The notes under the pieces are model-generated. The model did not search any database. It saw only the letters and a list, made by a program, of their open reading frames with translations, and was not told the origin of the DNA. Below are positions 7,156 through 9,427 of a stretch of 9,427 nucleotides of DNA, in pieces. Both the position numbers and the translations under genes were made by a program. Source of the stretch: an uncultured Clostridium sp. (GTDB taxonomy: Bacteria > Bacillota > Clostridia > TANB77 > CAG-508). Each line of letters starts with the position of its first letter. Within the stretch, counting starts at the first letter, position 1. Location: assembly GCA_946008205.1 (NCBI GenBank), contig CAMGAZ010000041.1:1-9427 (forward strand), written 5' to 3'.

Positions 7156-8013
7156 TATATCTATATCTAATTTTATTTCAAAGCCATTTAAATAATTTAA
7201 AACACTAGCATCTGAAGAAAATTTGAACTTTAAAATATAACTGCGTAATTCTTGAGTTTTACTTTTAAATTTTTTATTTATCTCATTTATTCCATACTTA
7301 CCATCTCCAATAATAGGATAGCCAATATGAGCTAAATGTGCTCGTATTTGATGAGTTCTACCAGTATGTAAAATAACCTCTAATATACTGGTATTATCAG
7401 ACAGGTTAGTAGATATTACAGTGTATTCTGTAATAATATTTTGATAGCCTTTTTTAGGAGAATCATTAATATAAACCATAGATTTTTTAGTATCTTTGAA
7501 AAGATAAGCTGTCAAAATTTTATGTTTTTCTTTTGGAATACCATACACTCTGCAAATGTAATGCTTTTCAATTTCATGATTTTTAAACTTTTCAAAAAGA
7601 ATATTTTGTGATTGTTGATTTTTAGCAAAAAGAGTAAGCCCAGAGGTATTCCTATCAAGTCTATGGCAGGGAAGAATACTAAAGCCATACATTTTTGTTA
7701 ACATAGAGCTTAGCGATTGAGGGCCAGTTACTTCAACGCCTGCAGGCTTATTGACAACTATAATATTATCATCTTCAAAAACTTTCTCAAACTTTATAGA
7801 ACTACCAAACAAGATATCATCTGTAATATAAACAGTTATAGAATCACCTTTATGTACTGTTACATTTTCATTTACTTTTATATTATTAATTCTGATATCT
7901 TTTTTTCTCAATGCTTTATAAATAGAATTCACACTTAGGGAAGGGAATTCTTTTAATAAAATAGTATTTAATTTTTTTCCGTCATTTTCTTTATTTACAA
8001 TTATAGTTTTCAT
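7147..8013 (-). CDS. RluA-family pseudouridine synthase (RluC/RluD-like, with S4 domain)
   Basis: This enzyme converts specific uridines to pseudouridine in rRNA or tRNA; the target cannot be read from the sequence. From the ATG at 8013 it has 288 residues. An S4-type RNA-binding domain covers about 12-63 (KKLNTILL, IYKALRKKDIRINNIKVN, VHKGDSITVYI). The catalytic domain shows CHRLDRNTSGLTLFAKN with the nucleophile Asp120, and HTGRTHQIRAHLAHIGYPI with GDGKYG near the C-terminus, all typical of RluA-type enzymes. An in-frame TTG at 8049 would add 12 unlikely residues and overlaps the promoter, so the ATG is preferred. No Shine-Dalgarno precedes the ATG. A promoter with a perfect -10 ends only 7 nt upstream, which suggests a leaderless mRNA. 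The gene follows the M23 peptidase gene by about 40 nt on the same strand and converges with gpr. Confidence 0.92.
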   Translation of the reverse strand: MKTIIVNKENDGKKLNTILLKEFPSLSVNSIYKALRKKDIRINNIKVNENVTVHKGDSITVYITDDILFGSSIKFEKVFEDDNIIVVNKPAGVEVTGPQSLSSMLTKMYGFSILPCHRLDRNTSGLTLFAKNQQSQNILFEKFKNHEIEKHYICRVYGIPKEKHKILTAYLFKDTKKSMVYINDSPKKGYQNIITEYTVISTNLSDNTSILEVILHTGRTHQIRAHLAHIGYPIIGDGKYGINEINKKFKSKTQELRSYILKFKFSSDASVLNYLNGFEIKLDIDIKK

Positions 8014-8020
8014 AAACAAA

Positions 8021-8049
8021 ATTATACAAAAAAATGTTGAAAAATGCAA
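8021..8049 (-). promoter_or_regulatory. Promoter of the RluA gene, placed for a leaderless transcript
   Basis: On the minus strand TTGCAT (8049-8044) is followed by a 17-bp spacer and a perfect TATAAT (8026-8021). Only 7 nt separate the -10 from the ATG at 8013, so the predicted transcription start is within a base or so of the A of the ATG. The -35 matches only the TTG of the consensus, but the spacing is ideal and the -10 exact. Confidence 0.6.
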
Positions 8050-8052
8050 TAT

Positions 8053-8490
8053 TTAATCAGATATCATCATATCATATTTTCTTTCAAAATCTTTAGTGTC
8101 AGGATAAGCCATATAAACTTGAGAGGCGTTTCTTCGCAAAAATTCTATAATTTCATATACATCAATCCAAATTTGATTAACTCCATCTTTTTGAACTTCA
8201 TTGAAAATCAGTTGAATTCCAAAATGAAGGTGGGGAATATTAATATTATTCACATTCTCTTGACTACTGTAACCAGTCATTCCTAAATATCCAATAACAT
8301 CACCCGCTTTTACTATTTGCCCTTCACATAAATCTTTGGCATATGGATGGTCTTTTCTTAAGTGGGCGTAGTAGTAATATCTTTTTCCATCAAAGCTACG
8401 AATCCCAATTCTCCAACCACCATACTGATTCCAGCCCAGAGCTTCCACGTAGCCAGACTCAACAGCTATAATTGGAGTACCAATATTTCC
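8053..8490 (-). pseudogene. M23 (LytM-type) metallopeptidase, C-terminal catalytic part in the shifted frame
   Basis: This is the downstream part of the M23 gene, which continues from the N-terminal part after a one-base shift at about 8491. It begins GNIGTPIIAVESG and carries GWNQYGGWRIGIRSFDGKRY, then YYYYAHL and the IPHLHFG motif. In the joined 381-residue protein these give His279, His323 and His325; the zinc site is completed by His230 and Asp234 of HLGND, which lies in the other frame. Joining the frames restores HLGNDLLGNIGTPIIAVESG, the expected continuous M23 sequence, so the shift cuts the active site in two. An ATG at 8502 exists in this frame, but its SD is poor and a product starting there would lack the first zinc ligands. 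Such enzymes cut peptidoglycan cross-links outside the membrane. The stop at 8053 abuts the promoter of the RluA gene. Confidence 0.85.
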
Positions 8491-9199
8491 GAAGTAGGTC
8501 ATTACCTAAATGTAAACGTCTATATCCATAAGAGCGAGAAGTACCAAAATCCTTATAATGACTGAAACTATAATTTTTTGCAATAGGAAGGAATGCTTTT
8601 AATCCATATTTTTTAGTATAAGACTTATTACCGTTTGCGTCGGAAGTTTCAATCTCATATTCGCCAATGTATTCGTGAAATATAGCATCATAACTTTGAT
8701 AAAAATAATTATATAGTTTCATGCCAGACGTTAAATCTGACATAGATTTGCCGTCTCTTAAATTAGCAACTAAAACATCTAAATCAGATTGCTTAAACAA
8801 AGAAAGATTACCACCATACTTGCAACCTAAATATGCCATAAGTTCTATCCAATTTAACTTTATGGGTTCGTTGTTATTGTGAGAAGAGATATCCAAATCT
8901 GATAGTCTCTTTAAGACAGAGGCAGTACCTTGAAAATCAACCCACTTTATATAGGATTTTGCAGATTCAGAGTCTTCAGCTAAATCCTCTGTTGAGATAT
9001 TGGAAATTTGATTCATAAAATCTTCACCAACATCATTAGAATTCAAAACAGTATTTATAGAATTAGTACAAGAGAGTTTATACATAAAATTAAATCCATT
9101 AAATGCGCAAAAACATAAAATGGTTGCAACTAGAAAGATAATAAATAGGAAAAATAAAAGTCTTTTAATAAAAGTTAATTTAACAGATTTAATGAACAA
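8459..9199 (-). CDS. M23 metallopeptidase, N-terminal membrane-anchored part (frameshifted)
   Basis: This reading frame holds the first part of a cell-wall peptidase. A membrane helix covers about residues 10-33 (LLFFLFIIFLVATILCF), preceded by lysines, so the rest should face outward. A predicted helical region follows (IKWVDFQGTASVLKRL, LNWIELMAYLGCKYGG), of a kind I recognise from clostridial M23 proteins but cannot assign a function. Near its end comes SYGYRRLHLGNDL, which holds the first two zinc ligands (His230, Asp234). After Leu236 the frame goes wrong at about 8491, reads about ten unrelated residues, and stops at 8459. The start is uncertain: GTG at 9208 is part of the Shine-Dalgarno AGAGGTGA (9212-9205), so TTG at 9199, 8 nt from the AGAGG core, is more likely. 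CGT, CGC and CGG arginine codons are more evident here than in the neighbouring genes, where AGA dominates; this might hint at a different origin. Confidence 0.8.
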   Translation of the reverse strand: MFIKSVKLTFIKRLLFFLFIIFLVATILCFCAFNGFNFMYKLSCTNSINTVLNSNDVGEDFMNQISNISTEDLAEDSESAKSYIKWVDFQGTASVLKRLSDLDISSHNNNEPIKLNWIELMAYLGCKYGGNLSLFKQSDLDVLVANLRDGKSMSDLTSGMKLYNYFYQSYDAIFHEYIGEYEIETSDANGNKSYTKKYGLKAFLPIAKNYSFSHYKDFGTSRSYGYRRLHLGNDLLRKYWYSNYSC

Positions 9200-9206
9200 A
9201 AAAATC

Positions 9207-9251
9207 ACCTCTAATAGTTATATAACAGTATATTACATAACTATCAGAGGT
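9207..9251 (-). promoter_or_regulatory. Leader hairpin that sequesters the M23 gene ribosome binding site, terminator-like
   Basis: On the minus strand ACCTCTGATAGTTAT (9251-9237) pairs with ATAACTATTAGAGGT (9221-9207) over 15 positions with one G-U-type or mismatch position. After a mismatch, three further A-T pairs (9223-9225 with 9233-9235) extend the stem towards the loop. The SD AGAGGTGA is in the 3' arm and ACCTCT is its masking strand. Seven Ts (9204-9198) follow and run into the TTG start. The element could work as a transcription terminator, a translation switch, or both. Confidence 0.65.
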
Positions 9252-9263
9252 ATTACTTTTTTG

Positions 9264-9282
9264 TATGGAGCGATTATGGAGC
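9264..9282. repeat. Tandem-like pair of TATGGAGC in the M23 leader
   Basis: TATGGAGC occurs at 9264-9271 and again at 9275-9282. In the minus-strand leader RNA this reads GCUCCAUA-AUC-GCUCCAUA. It lies between the promoter and the SD hairpin. It could be a protein or RNA binding site; no function is known to me. Confidence 0.4.
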
Positions 9283-9345
9283 AGGTATGCGAAAAATTAC
9301 AGACTCTGTTTCACACTCTCTTATATAACTCGATTTATTGTCTTT

Positions 9346-9374
9346 ATTTTAACATAAAATTTATAAATATTCAA
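9346..9374 (-). promoter_or_regulatory. Promoter of the M23 peptidase gene
   Basis: On the minus strand TTGAAT (9374-9369, 4 of 6) is separated by 17 bp from TAAAAT (9351-9346, 5 of 6). A TG one base upstream makes an extended -10. The predicted transcription start near 9339 gives a leader of about 140 nt before the M23 start codon. It sits right after the terminator of the next gene on that strand. Confidence 0.6.
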
Positions 9375-9386
9375 TATTTTTTAAGT

Positions 9387-9427
9387 AAATAATAAAAGTG
9401 CCTAAAATACACAAACATATTCTAGGC
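9387..9427 (-). terminator. Terminator of a minus-strand gene lying beyond the right edge
   Basis: On the minus strand the last 28 bases (9427-9400) form a 12-bp stem, GCCTAGAATATG with TGTATTTTAGGC, including three G-U pairs and a TTTG loop. A T-rich run (ACTTTTATTATTT, 9399-9387) follows. The plus-strand version has mismatches where the minus strand has G-U pairs, so it serves the minus strand. The gene it ends is not in the window. Confidence 0.6.

Noticed and set aside
8053..8502. Separate small M23 gene starting at the ATG 8502
   Set aside because: It would lack the HxxxD zinc ligands and has no proper SD; joining it to the upstream frame gives the expected M23 sequence.
9237..9244. ATG directly followed by TAA (minus strand) in the leader hairpin
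   Set aside because: There is no SD before it, and start-stop pairs are expected by chance in AT-rich DNA.
9207..9251. Inverted repeat as the end of an insertion element or MITE
   Set aside because: There are no target-site duplications or transposase, and the repeat fits the SD and start codon of the adjacent gene.
9297..9314. Five-codon upstream ORF (GTG-AAA-CAG-AGT-CTG-TAA, minus strand) in the M23 leader
   Set aside because: The AGAGAG before it is only a base or two from GTG, too close for a ribosome binding site.
9120..9392. Plus-strand reading frame of 90 residues across the M23 start region
   Set aside because: It has no SD or recognisable protein sequence, and it overlaps a gene, its promoter and hairpin on the other strand.

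Overview
The window comes from an AT-rich, endospore-forming Gram-positive bacterium, most likely an uncultured gut-type clostridium (Bacillota/Clostridia). The evidence is the strong A/T codon bias, AGA as the main arginine codon, G-rich Shine-Dalgarno (SD) sites, short gene spacing, and a germination protease gene (gpr) that only endospore formers carry. I see no mobile element, CRISPR array, tRNA or rRNA.

Layout. (1) Bases 1-523 hold the C-terminal end of a polysaccharide flippase, cut by an in-frame amber codon near the left edge, and then a bidirectional terminator. (2) A housekeeping promoter (536-564) starts a tight plus-strand operon with gaps of 14-25 nt: murB, a yvcK-like gene, a GH133-type glycogen debranching enzyme, and holA. 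It joins peptidoglycan precursor synthesis, a UDP-sugar-binding regulator, glycogen use and the DNA polymerase clamp loader. (3) gpr follows after a hairpin whose 3' arm contains the gpr SD and whose U-run is the spacer to the start codon. (4) gpr converges on a minus-strand RluA-type pseudouridine synthase gene, with a shared bidirectional terminator at 7115-7155. (5) Upstream of rluA on the minus strand is an M23 (LytM-type) cell-wall peptidase gene, split by a one-base frameshift at about 8491. A leader of about 140 nt precedes it and ends in an SD-sequestering, terminator-like hairpin. The right edge holds the terminator of a minus-strand gene outside the window.

The signals most worth a second look are mainly in RNA and in gene integrity. 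Two genes (gpr and the M23 peptidase) share the same start design, with the SD inside the 3' arm of a hairpin and a U-run leading to the start codon. The RluA gene appears to be read from a leaderless mRNA. MurB lacks about 47 residues, including its GIPG..GGA FAD-binding loop, yet stays in frame. The M23 frameshift lies exactly on a CUU-CGG codon pair that resembles known +1 shift sites. The YvcK-like protein has a membrane anchor, divergent ligand loops and a long basic tail. I found no clear new multi-gene defence or metabolic system.
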